A stretch of 64,000 nt of DNA from DASUTB01 sp036374835 (GTDB lineage Bacteria > Actinomycetota > Actinomycetes > Jiangellales > Jiangellaceae), in NCBI GenBank assembly GCA_036374835.1, contig DASUTB010000054.1, positions 1 to 64,000 of the forward strand, given 5' to 3'. This document shows, piece by piece, positions 42,909-54,456 of the stretch (positions are counted from its first letter, which is position 1; each line of letters starts with the position of its first letter). Below the pieces are notes generated by a model, which worked only from the letters and a program-made list of their open reading frames with translations, ran no database searches and had not been told where the DNA came from. The translations under genes and the position numbers were made by a program.

Positions 42909-44228
42909 ATGAGTCGAGTGTGGTCGGGGCTGACCAAGCGCGGCCGGTGGTTCCTGCTCATCGGACTCGCTATGACGATCGCCGCGATCGTCGGCGGCGC
43001 CCCGGACATGCTGCGCGCCGGAATCCTGGCGCTCGCGCTGCCCGGAGTGAGCCTTGCGATGGCACTGCGCAGCCGGATCCGGCTGGCGGCGAGCCGGTCG
43101 GTGGAACCGCGGCGCACACCTGTCGACACCACCGCCACGGTGCGGCTGTGGTTGCAGAACATGGCCCGGGTACCCAGCGGTGTGCTGCTGGTCGAGGATC
43201 AGCTCCCGTACTCGCTCGGCAACCGCCCGAGGTTCGTCCTCGATCGGGTCTGGTCCCGCTTCCGGCGCGAGGTGCGCTATACGGTTCGTGCCGATGTGCG
43301 GGGCCGCTACGTCATCGGCCCGTTGACGCTGCGCGTCACCGATCCGTTCGGCCTCGTCGAGCTGTACCGCTCGTTCACCGAGACCGCGACTCTCGTCGTC
43401 ACACCGCAGATCCATCCGCTGTCCGCCGTACGGCTCGCCGGCGAGTGGAGCGGCAGTGGTGAGAGCAGGCCGCGCTCGATCGCCAGTGCGGGCGAGGAGG
43501 ATGTGACGATCCGCCAGTACCGCCACGGCGACGACATCCGCCGCGTAAACTGGCCGGCGACGGCGCACCACGACGAACTGATGGTACGACGTGAGGAACA
43601 GCCCTGGCAGAGCCGCGCCACGCTCCTGCTGGACACCCGGGTCAAGGGTCACGCGGGCCAGGGTCGCGACTCCTCGCTGGAATGGGCGGTCAGCGCAGCC
43701 GCATCGATCGGTGTGCATCTCGCCCGCCGCGGCTACGCGCTCCGGCTGATCACCGACTCGGGGATGGCCGTGAGCGCGTCGTGGCACAGCGCCGACGAGG
43801 GACCGGCCGACGCAGAAGCTCCACTGCTCGATGCGCTCGCGGTCGTCGAGGCGAGCCGGAACGCGTCGGTCGGATACTGGCCCGACATGCTCGCCGGCGG
43901 CGGCACGTCGAGCGGGCTGCTGATCGCAGTGATCGGCAAGCTACGCCCGGAGGAGGCACACGTCGTCGCCGGCCTGCGCCATGGGTCGACCGCCGCGCTG
44001 GCCATCTTGCTCGACACGCCGTCGTGGACGTCGGTCTCGGACAAAGCCCGCGAGCAGCACGCGCTCACGCTGGCCGAATCCGAGCAGATCCTGCGGCGCG
44101 CCGGGTGGGGAATCGTCACCGCCGGCCGCCAGGACCTCATCACCGATGCGTGGGAGCGGCTCGGCGGGCCGCGGCGCGGCCATGACATCCCCAGCCCGAC
44201 TCTGATCCGCTCCGGAGGTACGTCATGA
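42909..44228 (+). CDS. DUF58 domain membrane protein
   Basis: A 439-residue protein with two N-terminal helices (about 14-32 and 35-52), an Ig-like region and the DUF58 signature GEEDVTIRQYRHGDDIRRVNW, here cited in part, followed by a vWA-like C-terminal domain. DUF58 proteins are regular partners of MoxR ATPases. The ATG at 42909 has a GGAAG site. The stop overlaps the next gene (ATGA), so all three gene products are probably made together. Confidence 0.92.
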   Translation: MSRVWSGLTKRGRWFLLIGLAMTIAAIVGGAPDMLRAGILALALPGVSLAMALRSRIRLAASRSVEPRRTPVDTTATVRLWLQNMARVPSGVLLVEDQLPYSLGNRPRFVLDRVWSRFRREVRYTVRADVRGRYVIGPLTLRVTDPFGLVELYRSFTETATLVVTPQIHPLSAVRLAGEWSGSGESRPRSIASAGEEDVTIRQYRHGDDIRRVNWPATAHHDELMVRREEQPWQSRATLLLDTRVKGHAGQGRDSSLEWAVSAAASIGVHLARRGYALRLITDSGMAVSASWHSADEGPADAEAPLLDALAVVEASRNASVGYWPDMLAGGGTSSGLLIAVIGKLRPEEAHVVAGLRHGSTAALAILLDTPSWTSVSDKAREQHALTLAESEQILRRAGWGIVTAGRQDLITDAWERLGGPRRGHDIPSPTLIRSGGTS

Positions 44229-46561
44229 GCGGGGCAACCCGGATCACCATCGTCGCGGCGGCGGCCGTTTTCCTTTCCGCGTTGCCGTTGACCGCGGTGA
44301 CCAGCACCGAAGACTGGCTGCTGCCGGCCATGGTGGCGATCGGGCTCGTCGCCGGTACCGGGTGGCTGCTGCGGCAACGGCGCATCCCACGTCCTGTGAT
44401 CATCCTCGGTCAGCTGATCGTCCTGGTGCTGTGGTGCGGTGTACAGGTCGCCGCCGACGTGGCACGGATCGGCTTCATTCCCACCATCGAATGGGCGCAG
44501 CGGATCGTGCTCGTCGTCGGCGAGGGCATCGAAGCCGTGACGACCTACGCCTCCCCCGCTCCGGTCGGCCGGGGCATCCTCTTGCTGCTGGTCGCCGGCA
44601 TCGGCCTGGTGGCGATCGCCACCGATGCGCTGGCCACGACGTACAACCGGCCCACCCTGACCGCTGCGACGCTGGCCGCGAACTACATCGCCGTCGTGAT
44701 CATTCTCGGAGGCGACTTGGAGTGGGTCTGGTTCGTCCTGCCGGCGGCCGGTTACCTCATGCTGCTCGGAGCCGAGGGTCGCGTTCGGGTTTCCCAATGG
44801 GGGCGCTCGGCGACACCGTCGTCGCGGCACCGTGGCGTGCCCGAGACCTCCTCGCTGGCGCGCAGCGGTCGCCAGGCCGGCGCCATCGCGCTGTTGTCGG
44901 CGGTGCTCATCCCGGCGTTGCTTCCGGCGCTGAGCGAGGGCTTGGTCGAAGGTGGCCTGCTTGGTGGCGCAGGAGGCAGTGGGCGCACGATTCGGGTGGA
45001 CAACCCGATCGTCGACCTCCAGCGCAACCTCAACCAGGACGCGGACGTGACGGTGCTGCGTTACGAAACCGACTCCGAACGCCGCGAATACATCCGGGCG
45101 GTGACACTCGATGTATTCGACGGCGAGCGGTGGGACCCGTCGCAGCGTGACGTCCCGACGTCACAGCGTGTCGGCGAAGGGGTCGTGCTGCCGGACCCGC
45201 CGGGCCTGGCCGAAGACGAGTACGAACTGGACGGGTACCGGTTCGAGATCACTGAGAACTACGCCTGGCTGTCACTCCCCCTCGTCTATCCGGCACGCAC
45301 GATCGACGTCGAGGGCGACTTCCGCTACGCCGCGGACACGCTCGACGTGCACCATGCCGACGGTGATCCGCGCGGGACTGAATACACGCAGCAGGCGATC
45401 ATCATCAACCACGCCCCGGAGACACTGCTCGACGCCGGATCACCCGGCCCCGAGTTCGAATCGCTGACCGAACTGCCCGAAGGCGTGGCGGACTCGCTCG
45501 AGCCGTACCTGGACGAGGCGATCGGCGACCTGACCAACAAGTTCCGGCAGGCGTCCGCGCTCCAGGCGTGGTTCCGCACCGAGGGCGGGTTCGACTACGA
45601 CATCCAGGTACCCGACTCGGGCACCTCCGAAGGCGAACTGGTCAACTTCCTGGAGGTACGCGTCGGATTCTGCCAGCAGTACGCCACCGCGATGGCGGCG
45701 ATGGCCCGCGCACTCGACATCCCGGCACGTGTCGCGGTCGGTTTCACGCCAGGTGAGCAGATTCGCGACAACGAGTGGGTTGTGCGTGGGGAGGACGCGC
45801 ACGCCTGGCCGGAGCTGTACTTCGAGGGTGCGGGTTGGGTGAGGTTCGAACCGACCCCGGCGGGTCGCACCGGTGTCGCGCCGGAATGGACCCAGCTCCC
45901 CCGCGACGACGAGGCCCCGGTACCCGACCCGGTCGACCTGCCGGGGGCGCAGTTCCCGGAGGATGTGGAGTTCCCCACGGGTCTCGATGCGGGCGGTGGA
46001 GCGATCGACTCGTCGGACGGCTTGCCGGATTACGCATTGCCGATCGCCGGCGGGGTGTTGGGGCTGGCCGTCGTGGTGTCGCTGCCGTGGGGGTTGGCAC
46101 GGCTTCGCCGCGAACTTCGGTGGCGCCGGGCGGCTGACGACCCGATAGCCGAGGCCGAAGCCGCATGGGTCGACCTTCGCGAGGGTGCCGCGGACTGCGG
46201 GCTCGGCTGGGCTCCGTCCAGTACACCTCGCGCAGTGAGCCGGCAGCTCGCCGCTGACGCAGGCCTCTACGCCGACGCGCGAACGTTGCTCGAGCGAATC
46301 ACGCTATCCACCGAACGGGCCAGGTACGCGCCGACCACCGATCGTCAACCCGGCCTGAAGGACGATGCCGCCGAACTCCGGCGCGAACTGCTCGCCGTCG
46401 CGCCGCGGTTGCGCCGGATCAAAGCGTTCCTGTGGCCGGCGGGAACAGAAGGCCTCTTGGCGGCGGCCGGCACGCAGATCGGTGACCTGCTCGAAGGGAT
46501 TGAGGCGGCCAACAACCGGCTGCGTGAACGGATGGCCGGCCTGCTCCCGGCCCGTCGTTAA
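44225..46561 (+). CDS. Transglutaminase-domain membrane protein (TgpA-like)
   Basis: A 778-residue protein with about six N-terminal helices (to about 245), an extracytoplasmic DUF3488/transglutaminase-like region and one more helix (about 610-628) before a cytoplasmic tail. The Cys-His-Asp type site is visible as GFCQQYATAMAAMARALDIP and GEDAHAWPELYFEGAGW. TgpA of Pseudomonas is the best known relative. The substrate is probably an envelope protein or peptide, but this is inference. It is the third gene of the MoxR operon. Confidence 0.9.
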   Translation: MSGATRITIVAAAAVFLSALPLTAVTSTEDWLLPAMVAIGLVAGTGWLLRQRRIPRPVIILGQLIVLVLWCGVQVAADVARIGFIPTIEWAQRIVLVVGEGIEAVTTYASPAPVGRGILLLLVAGIGLVAIATDALATTYNRPTLTAATLAANYIAVVIILGGDLEWVWFVLPAAGYLMLLGAEGRVRVSQWGRSATPSSRHRGVPETSSLARSGRQAGAIALLSAVLIPALLPALSEGLVEGGLLGGAGGSGRTIRVDNPIVDLQRNLNQDADVTVLRYETDSERREYIRAVTLDVFDGERWDPSQRDVPTSQRVGEGVVLPDPPGLAEDEYELDGYRFEITENYAWLSLPLVYPARTIDVEGDFRYAADTLDVHHADGDPRGTEYTQQAIIINHAPETLLDAGSPGPEFESLTELPEGVADSLEPYLDEAIGDLTNKFRQASALQAWFRTEGGFDYDIQVPDSGTSEGELVNFLEVRVGFCQQYATAMAAMARALDIPARVAVGFTPGEQIRDNEWVVRGEDAHAWPELYFEGAGWVRFEPTPAGRTGVAPEWTQLPRDDEAPVPDPVDLPGAQFPEDVEFPTGLDAGGGAIDSSDGLPDYALPIAGGVLGLAVVVSLPWGLARLRRELRWRRAADDPIAEAEAAWVDLREGAADCGLGWAPSSTPRAVSRQLAADAGLYADARTLLERITLSTERARYAPTTDRQPGLKDDAAELRRELLAVAPRLRRIKAFLWPAGTEGLLAAAGTQIGDLLEGIEAANNRLRERMAGLLPARR

Positions 46562-46721
46562 CCTGATCGCCGCTTTGTCACCTGATCGGTGTCGCCGTAA
46601 CGATCAGGTCGCGAACATCAGGCATCGCTACGCCCGGCCGGTCACCTGATCTCAAGCGTTACGTCACCGCATTTGCGATCAGGTGAGGAAATTGCATGTG
46701 AGCGGACCGTTTCTCACCTGA
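46562..46721. repeat. Cluster of six CCTGATC motifs in alternating orientation
   Basis: CCTGATC or its complement GATCAGG occurs at 46562, 46581, 46602, 46645, 46677 and 46717. ACCTGATCG (46580-46588) pairs with CGATCAGGT (46601-46609), and TCACCTGATC (46642-46651) pairs with GATCAGGTGA (46677-46686). The unit fills the gap between convergent genes. It can form successive hairpins and may terminate transcription from both sides. The core is distinct from the TGATCACG family. Confidence 0.75.
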
Positions 46722-46732
46722 TCCACCGCAGT

Positions 46733-47161
46733 TCAGTAGCGTCCGCCGCCTGGTCCCTGTTCGCGGCGGCGACGCCAGCGCTCTTCGAGGCGTTCCATGA
46801 AGCTGCCACGGTGTTTCTGCCGTGGCGAACGTCCAGACTTTGCGCTGGCGTCGGTGTCGGGGCCGGCGAATGTACCCAGCTCGCCCTCGGCCGGCACGCG
46901 CCGCCAGGAAGTGATCGCATACCACGCCGAAACGAGCATGACGACAAAGCCGCCCACCCCGACCCAGGTGACTCCGGAGACGGCACCGGTCATAAGGACG
47001 ACAATGCCGACAATGAACACCAATGCGGCCACCAACGCACGCCGTCGGTAGCGCCGTCGCAGGTCAGCTCCCTGCAGCGCATTGGCGAACTTCGGGTCCT
47101 CGGCAGTGAGCGCTTGCTCCATCTGCTCGAGCAACCGCTGCTCGTGCTCGGAGAGAGGCAC
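46733..47161 (-). CDS. DUF3040 domain membrane protein
   Basis: A 142-residue actinobacterial protein: the N-terminal PLSEHEQRLLEQMEQAL motif defines DUF3040, two helices follow (about 42-60 and 65-85), and a basic C-terminal tail ends RRRREQGPGGGRY. Function is unknown; family members often lie near division genes. The GTG at 47161 follows GGAGGG. Confidence 0.9.
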   Translation of the reverse strand: MPLSEHEQRLLEQMEQALTAEDPKFANALQGADLRRRYRRRALVAALVFIVGIVVLMTGAVSGVTWVGVGGFVVMLVSAWYAITSWRRVPAEGELGTFAGPDTDASAKSGRSPRQKHRGSFMERLEERWRRRREQGPGGGRY

Positions 47162-47233
47162 GTGTTCCCTCCACTATCGGGTGCTGGCGCGGAGCGCGTC
47201 GATATCTGCCCTTCCAGCATATGCGGCCCGCCG

Positions 47234-47255
47234 GTGGGACGAAAGTCGGTCCCAC
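47234..47255. promoter_or_regulatory. Palindrome in the divergent DUF3040/hydrolase gap
   Basis: GTGGGAC and GTCCCAC are perfect inverted seven-base arms around eight bases. The site lies about midway between the two divergent starts (47161 and 47318). It could be an operator for either gene; no regulator is assigned. Confidence 0.35.
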
Positions 47256-47317
47256 GCCTAATCACAACTGTTCCTGTTATTGCGGCAGTGCGTCGGCCAC
47301 CTGCGATGATGTGCGCC

Positions 47318-48268
47318 ATGGCGAACGACGTGCTGGGACCAGGTTACACCGCGACGACGATTCCACTGCGCCCGGACGACGAGGGGGAGGTCATTGCGAC
47401 ACTTGTCACCCGCAAAGCCGAGTCACCGACCCGAACAGCGGTGCTCCACGTGCACGGATTCGTCGACTACTTCTTCCAGACTCATCTCGCAGATGCATGG
47501 ACGGCCGACGGCTACGACTTCTACGCGATCGATCTGCGCAAGTACGGACGCTCGTTACGCCCCCATCAGACACCGAACTACTGCACCGACCTGTCGGTCT
47601 ACTTCGAAGAGTTGGACGAGGCCGCCCGGATCATCCGGGACAGCCATGACGTGTTGGTGGTCATGGGGCATTCGACCGGTGGCTTGATCACGAGTATGTG
47701 GGCTCACGAGCGCCGCGGGACGGGCTTGGTCGACGCCCTGGTGCTCAACAGTCCCTGGTTCGACTTGAACGAGAACGCGGTGACCCGCCTCGTCGGCTCA
47801 CGTGTGGTCGACCTGATCGGTGCGCGGTGGCCGAAGCGGCCGATCGTGGCCGGCCTTCCACCGCACTACGGGCGGAGCCTGCACGCCGACCACGACGGCA
47901 TCTGGACCTACGATCTGCGGTGGAAGCCGGTGAACGGGTTCCCGGTGTACGCCGGCTTCCTGCGCGCGGTTCACAAGGCGCAGCTCAAGCTCGCGAAGGG
48001 CTTGGCGATCGACTGCCCGGTTCTGGTGTGTGCGTCGACCGACAGCGGTCCGGTCCGCCGCTGGTCGGAGAAGCTACGCACCGCCGACTGTGTGCTGAAC
48101 GCCGAGCACATGGCGGCACGGGCACCGAAGCTCGGGGCGGACGTGACGGTGGTGCGGATTCCCGACGGCATCCACGATCTCGCGCTGTCCGATGAGCCGG
48201 CCCGGTCCATCTACTTGAATACCGTCTCCTGCTGGGTCCGCGAGAAGGTCACGAGTCGATACGAGTGA
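47318..48268 (+). CDS. Alpha/beta hydrolase, lysophospholipase/serine aminopeptidase S33-like
   Basis: A 316-residue soluble alpha/beta hydrolase. The oxyanion motif is HVHGFVDYFFQ, the nucleophile elbow GHSTGG (Ser about 111), the acid probably in CASTDSG and the histidine in DGIHDLALS. This layout resembles monoglyceride lipase-like S33 enzymes. The substrate is unknown. The ATG at 47318 was chosen; two ATG/GTG codons just upstream are possible. It ends in a strong hairpin shared with convergent nrdJ. Confidence 0.88.
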   Translation: MANDVLGPGYTATTIPLRPDDEGEVIATLVTRKAESPTRTAVLHVHGFVDYFFQTHLADAWTADGYDFYAIDLRKYGRSLRPHQTPNYCTDLSVYFEELDEAARIIRDSHDVLVVMGHSTGGLITSMWAHERRGTGLVDALVLNSPWFDLNENAVTRLVGSRVVDLIGARWPKRPIVAGLPPHYGRSLHADHDGIWTYDLRWKPVNGFPVYAGFLRAVHKAQLKLAKGLAIDCPVLVCASTDSGPVRRWSEKLRTADCVLNAEHMAARAPKLGADVTVVRIPDGIHDLALSDEPARSIYLNTVSCWVREKVTSRYE

Positions 48269-48297
48269 ATCCGGTGCCGCCGTGGCGGCACCGGATT
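48268..48297. terminator. Bidirectional hairpin terminator between hydrolase and nrdJ
   Basis: AATCCGGTGCCGCC and GGCGGCACCGGATT pair perfectly over 14 bases around a two-base loop. It begins at the last base of the hydrolase stop and lies 17 bases past the nrdJ stop on the other strand. Confidence 0.85.
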
Positions 48298-48314
48298 TCA
48301 CCCTCACCGCTTCG

Positions 48315-52232
<3,918 letters not shown>

Positions 52233-52327
52233 TTCCAACTCCTTCGTCCCCCAACCCGGTCCTGCTGCCGGGTCGTTTGTTCTTGCGTCAGTACGAGCCG
52301 CGTGGCCGGGGCACGCGGCCGGTCGTG

Positions 52328-52831
52328 CTATACCCCGCGCGAGGCTGGACGGCGCTGCGCCGGATTCGGCTCCGGCACCGTCTCACCCTGTTCGGCTCGC
52401 AGCATCGCTATCTCCGCCTCGAAGTCGGCCAGGCTGTCGAAGCCCCGGTAGACGCTGGCGAACCGCAGATATGCCACTTCGTCGAGTTCGCGCAACGGCT
52501 CGAGGATGGCCAGTCCGACCTCGTTGCTCGGCACCTCCGCTGCACCTGAGGCACGGAGCCTGTCCTCGACGTGCTGTGCCAACCGCGCCAGTGCGTCAGC
52601 GCCGACGCCCCGTCCCTGGCACGCCTTGAGCACTCCCGCGATGACCTTCTCTCTACTGAACGGTTCGGTGGCGCCCGACCGTTTCACCACGGCAAGCGTG
52701 ATCTGCTCGACGGTGGTGAATCGCCGCTCACAGCTCAGACACTGCCGCCGCCGTCGGATCACCGCACCGTCATCTGCAGTTCGGCTGTCGACGACACGAC
52801 TATCCGCACTTCGGCAGAACGGACACTGCAT
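52328..52831 (-). CDS. nrdR: Ribonucleotide reductase repressor NrdR
   Basis: NrdR senses ATP/dATP and represses ribonucleotide reductase genes. The 167-residue protein has the N-terminal zinc ribbon MQCPFCRS...CLSCERRF (about 1-37) and the ATP-cone (VVKRSGATEPFSREKVIAG to about 140). The ATG at 52831 has a GGGAGG site. It is the first gene of an nrdR-nrdJ operon. Candidate NrdR boxes lie about 120-165 bases upstream. Confidence 0.97.
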   Translation of the reverse strand: MQCPFCRSADSRVVDSRTADDGAVIRRRRQCLSCERRFTTVEQITLAVVKRSGATEPFSREKVIAGVLKACQGRGVGADALARLAQHVEDRLRASGAAEVPSNEVGLAILEPLRELDEVAYLRFASVYRGFDSLADFEAEIAMLRAEQGETVPEPNPAQRRPASRGV

Positions 52832-52950
52832 GGCCACCTCCCCCTTTCGGTACTGGTCGTCACGTCCAACCGTCCGTGACTGCGGCCACCACGCACGGTT
52901 CCGCAGTGGACAACCTGTGGATGCCCTGGGGAGAACCTGTGGGTCGTGAA

Positions 52951-52996
52951 CCACAATTTGTGGACGACTTACATCAATGTAACTACTACATCTAGG
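52951..52996 (-). promoter_or_regulatory. Candidate NrdR box pair upstream of nrdR-nrdJ
   Basis: CCACAATTTGTGG (52951-52963) is a 13-base palindrome, and CTACATCTAG (52986-52995) matches the core of NrdR boxes (CTATATCTAG) at nine of ten positions. Their centres are about 33 bases apart, near three helical turns, as usual for NrdR box pairs. Autoregulation of nrdR-nrdJ is inferred. Confidence 0.5.
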
Positions 52997-53071
52997 GGTA
53001 CCGTACGTCCTCCACCAGGGGTGTGCAACCCAATACCCGGCGTGTCGCACAGCCATTTTCATCACCGCAGG

Positions 53072-53584
53072 TCAGGGCTCAACCGGCACGAGGAGGATGT
53101 CGCCGGGCCGGATCTGCGACGCCGACTCCAGGCCGTTGAGCGACATAATCGCGGCGATGGTGTCGTGCCGATCCGCGGCCGGCTGCACGTCCCCGGCCAG
53201 GTCCCACAATGTCTCCCCCGGCTCGACCATCACCTTGGTGGTGGTTACCGGCGCGCGCGAGCCATCGCCCGGCACGGTCACCACGATCAGGGCAGCGACG
53301 ACGGCCATCACGAGCCACACCAGGGCGACGACGACGCGGCCCCGCGGCGTGAGGCGCGAACCGTGCGGGTCTGGAGCATGCGAATCGGCGCACGCGGCCG
53401 GGCCACGCCGACCTACCGAATGCTCCGGCCGGCGCTGCGGAACCCCCGCCGGAGCATCGCCGGGACGGACATCTTCCAGAACGCCGCGCGCGCTCGCCTC
53501 ACGCGCCGGCACACCGGCATGGCGCCGAGATCCCCATGCCGGACGCCCGCCGTTCCTGTGACCCGTGATCGTGTCCATCGCCAT
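53072..53584 (-). CDS. LysM-domain membrane protein, probable SOS division inhibitor
   Basis: A 170-residue protein: a disordered cytoplasmic part (1-88), one helix (about 90-112) and a C-terminal LysM domain (KVMVEPGETLWDLAGD to the end). Position next to lexA and before nrdR matches Mycobacterium Rv2719c (ChiZ) and, in role, Corynebacterium DivS and Bacillus YneA, which stop division during DNA damage. Two LexA-like boxes in the shared upstream region support this. The ATG at 53584 follows GGAGGGG; an ATG two codons later is possible. Confidence 0.8.
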   Translation of the reverse strand: MAMDTITGHRNGGRPAWGSRRHAGVPAREASARGVLEDVRPGDAPAGVPQRRPEHSVGRRGPAACADSHAPDPHGSRLTPRGRVVVALVWLVMAVVAALIVVTVPGDGSRAPVTTTKVMVEPGETLWDLAGDVQPAADRHDTIAAIMSLNGLESASQIRPGDILLVPVEP

Positions 53585-53621
53585 CTCAGGCCCCTCCAAA
53601 CCATTGGTACATCCGTTCGAT

Positions 53622-53635
53622 CGAACGTACGTACC
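53622..53635. promoter_or_regulatory. Candidate LexA box 1
   Basis: CGAACGTACGTACC matches the actinobacterial/Bacillus-type SOS box CGAACGTACGTTCG at most positions, with the last three differing in part. It lies 38 bases upstream of the LysM gene start. Confidence 0.55.
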
Positions 53636-53672
53636 CTTTCTACACCCCGGCACTGACAGAGTCGAGACACGT

Positions 53673-53687
53673 CGAACAAGTGTTTGA
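53673..53687. promoter_or_regulatory. Candidate LexA box 2
   Basis: CGAACAAGTGTTTGA fits the CGAAC-N4-GTTYG SOS box consensus. It lies about 60 bases before the lexA start, as expected for autoregulation. A GTTGAC/GTCAAC dyad follows at 53711-53725 and includes a TTGACA that could be a -35. Confidence 0.7.
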
Positions 53688-53747
53688 TCGGAGTCGCCGA
53701 CAGCGCTACTGTTGACACCGTCAACTTCACGTGAGATCGGAGGGGCC

Positions 53748-54452
53748 GTGAACAGCAAGCGCGATGAAAAGCCCGGTTCGGGCGGCACGGTACACCAGTT
53801 CCCCGAGCCGGCCGATCGCCTGGCCGCGCTCACACCACGGCAGACGCGGGTACTCGAGGTCATTCGGGACTCGGTCGGCCGGCGCGGCTACCCGCCGAGT
53901 ATGCGCGAGATCGGCGAAGCCGCCGGACTGTCCAGCCCGTCCAGCGTCTCGCATCAGCTCAGCGTGCTCGAGGCGAAGGGCTACATCCGCCGCGACCCGA
54001 ACCGGCCCCGCGCGCTCGAGGTGCTCGACCCTGGTGTGGACACCGCCGACGTCACCGGTATCAGCGACGATCGCCCGCAGCCGTCGTACGTGCCACTCGT
54101 CGGGCGCATCGCGGCCGGTGGTCCGGTGCTCGCCGAGCAAGCCATCGAGGAGATGTTCCCGCTCCCCCGCCAGCTGGTCGGCGAGGGCACGTTGTTCATG
54201 CTCAACGTCACGGGTGACTCCATGGTCGACGCCGCGATCTGCGACGGCGACTGGGTCGTGGTCCGGCAACAGCAGGTTGCCGAGAACGGTGAGATCGTAG
54301 CGGCGATGATCGACGGCGAGGCTACCGTCAAGACATACAAGAAGCGTGCCGACGGTGTCTGGCTGCTGCCGCACAACGACGCGTACGATCCCATTCCGGG
54401 CAATGAGGCGACGATTCTCGGCCGGGTCGTCGCGGTCCTGCGCCGCGTCTAG
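53748..54452 (+). CDS. lexA: SOS repressor LexA
   Basis: LexA represses DNA damage genes and cleaves itself when RecA filaments form. The 234-residue protein has the winged helix with SMREIGEAAGLSSPSSVSHQL, the Ala123-Gly124 cleavage site in RIAAGGP, catalytic Ser158 in TGDSMVDA and Lys195 in EATVKTYK. The GTG at 53748 has a GGAGGGG site; in-frame codons upstream lie in the operator region. It is divergent from the LysM gene and convergent with dinG, only four bases away. Confidence 0.97.
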   Translation: MNSKRDEKPGSGGTVHQFPEPADRLAALTPRQTRVLEVIRDSVGRRGYPPSMREIGEAAGLSSPSSVSHQLSVLEAKGYIRRDPNRPRALEVLDPGVDTADVTGISDDRPQPSYVPLVGRIAAGGPVLAEQAIEEMFPLPRQLVGEGTLFMLNVTGDSMVDAAICDGDWVVVRQQQVAENGEIVAAMIDGEATVKTYKKRADGVWLLPHNDAYDPIPGNEATILGRVVAVLRRV

Positions 54453-54456
54453 CGGG

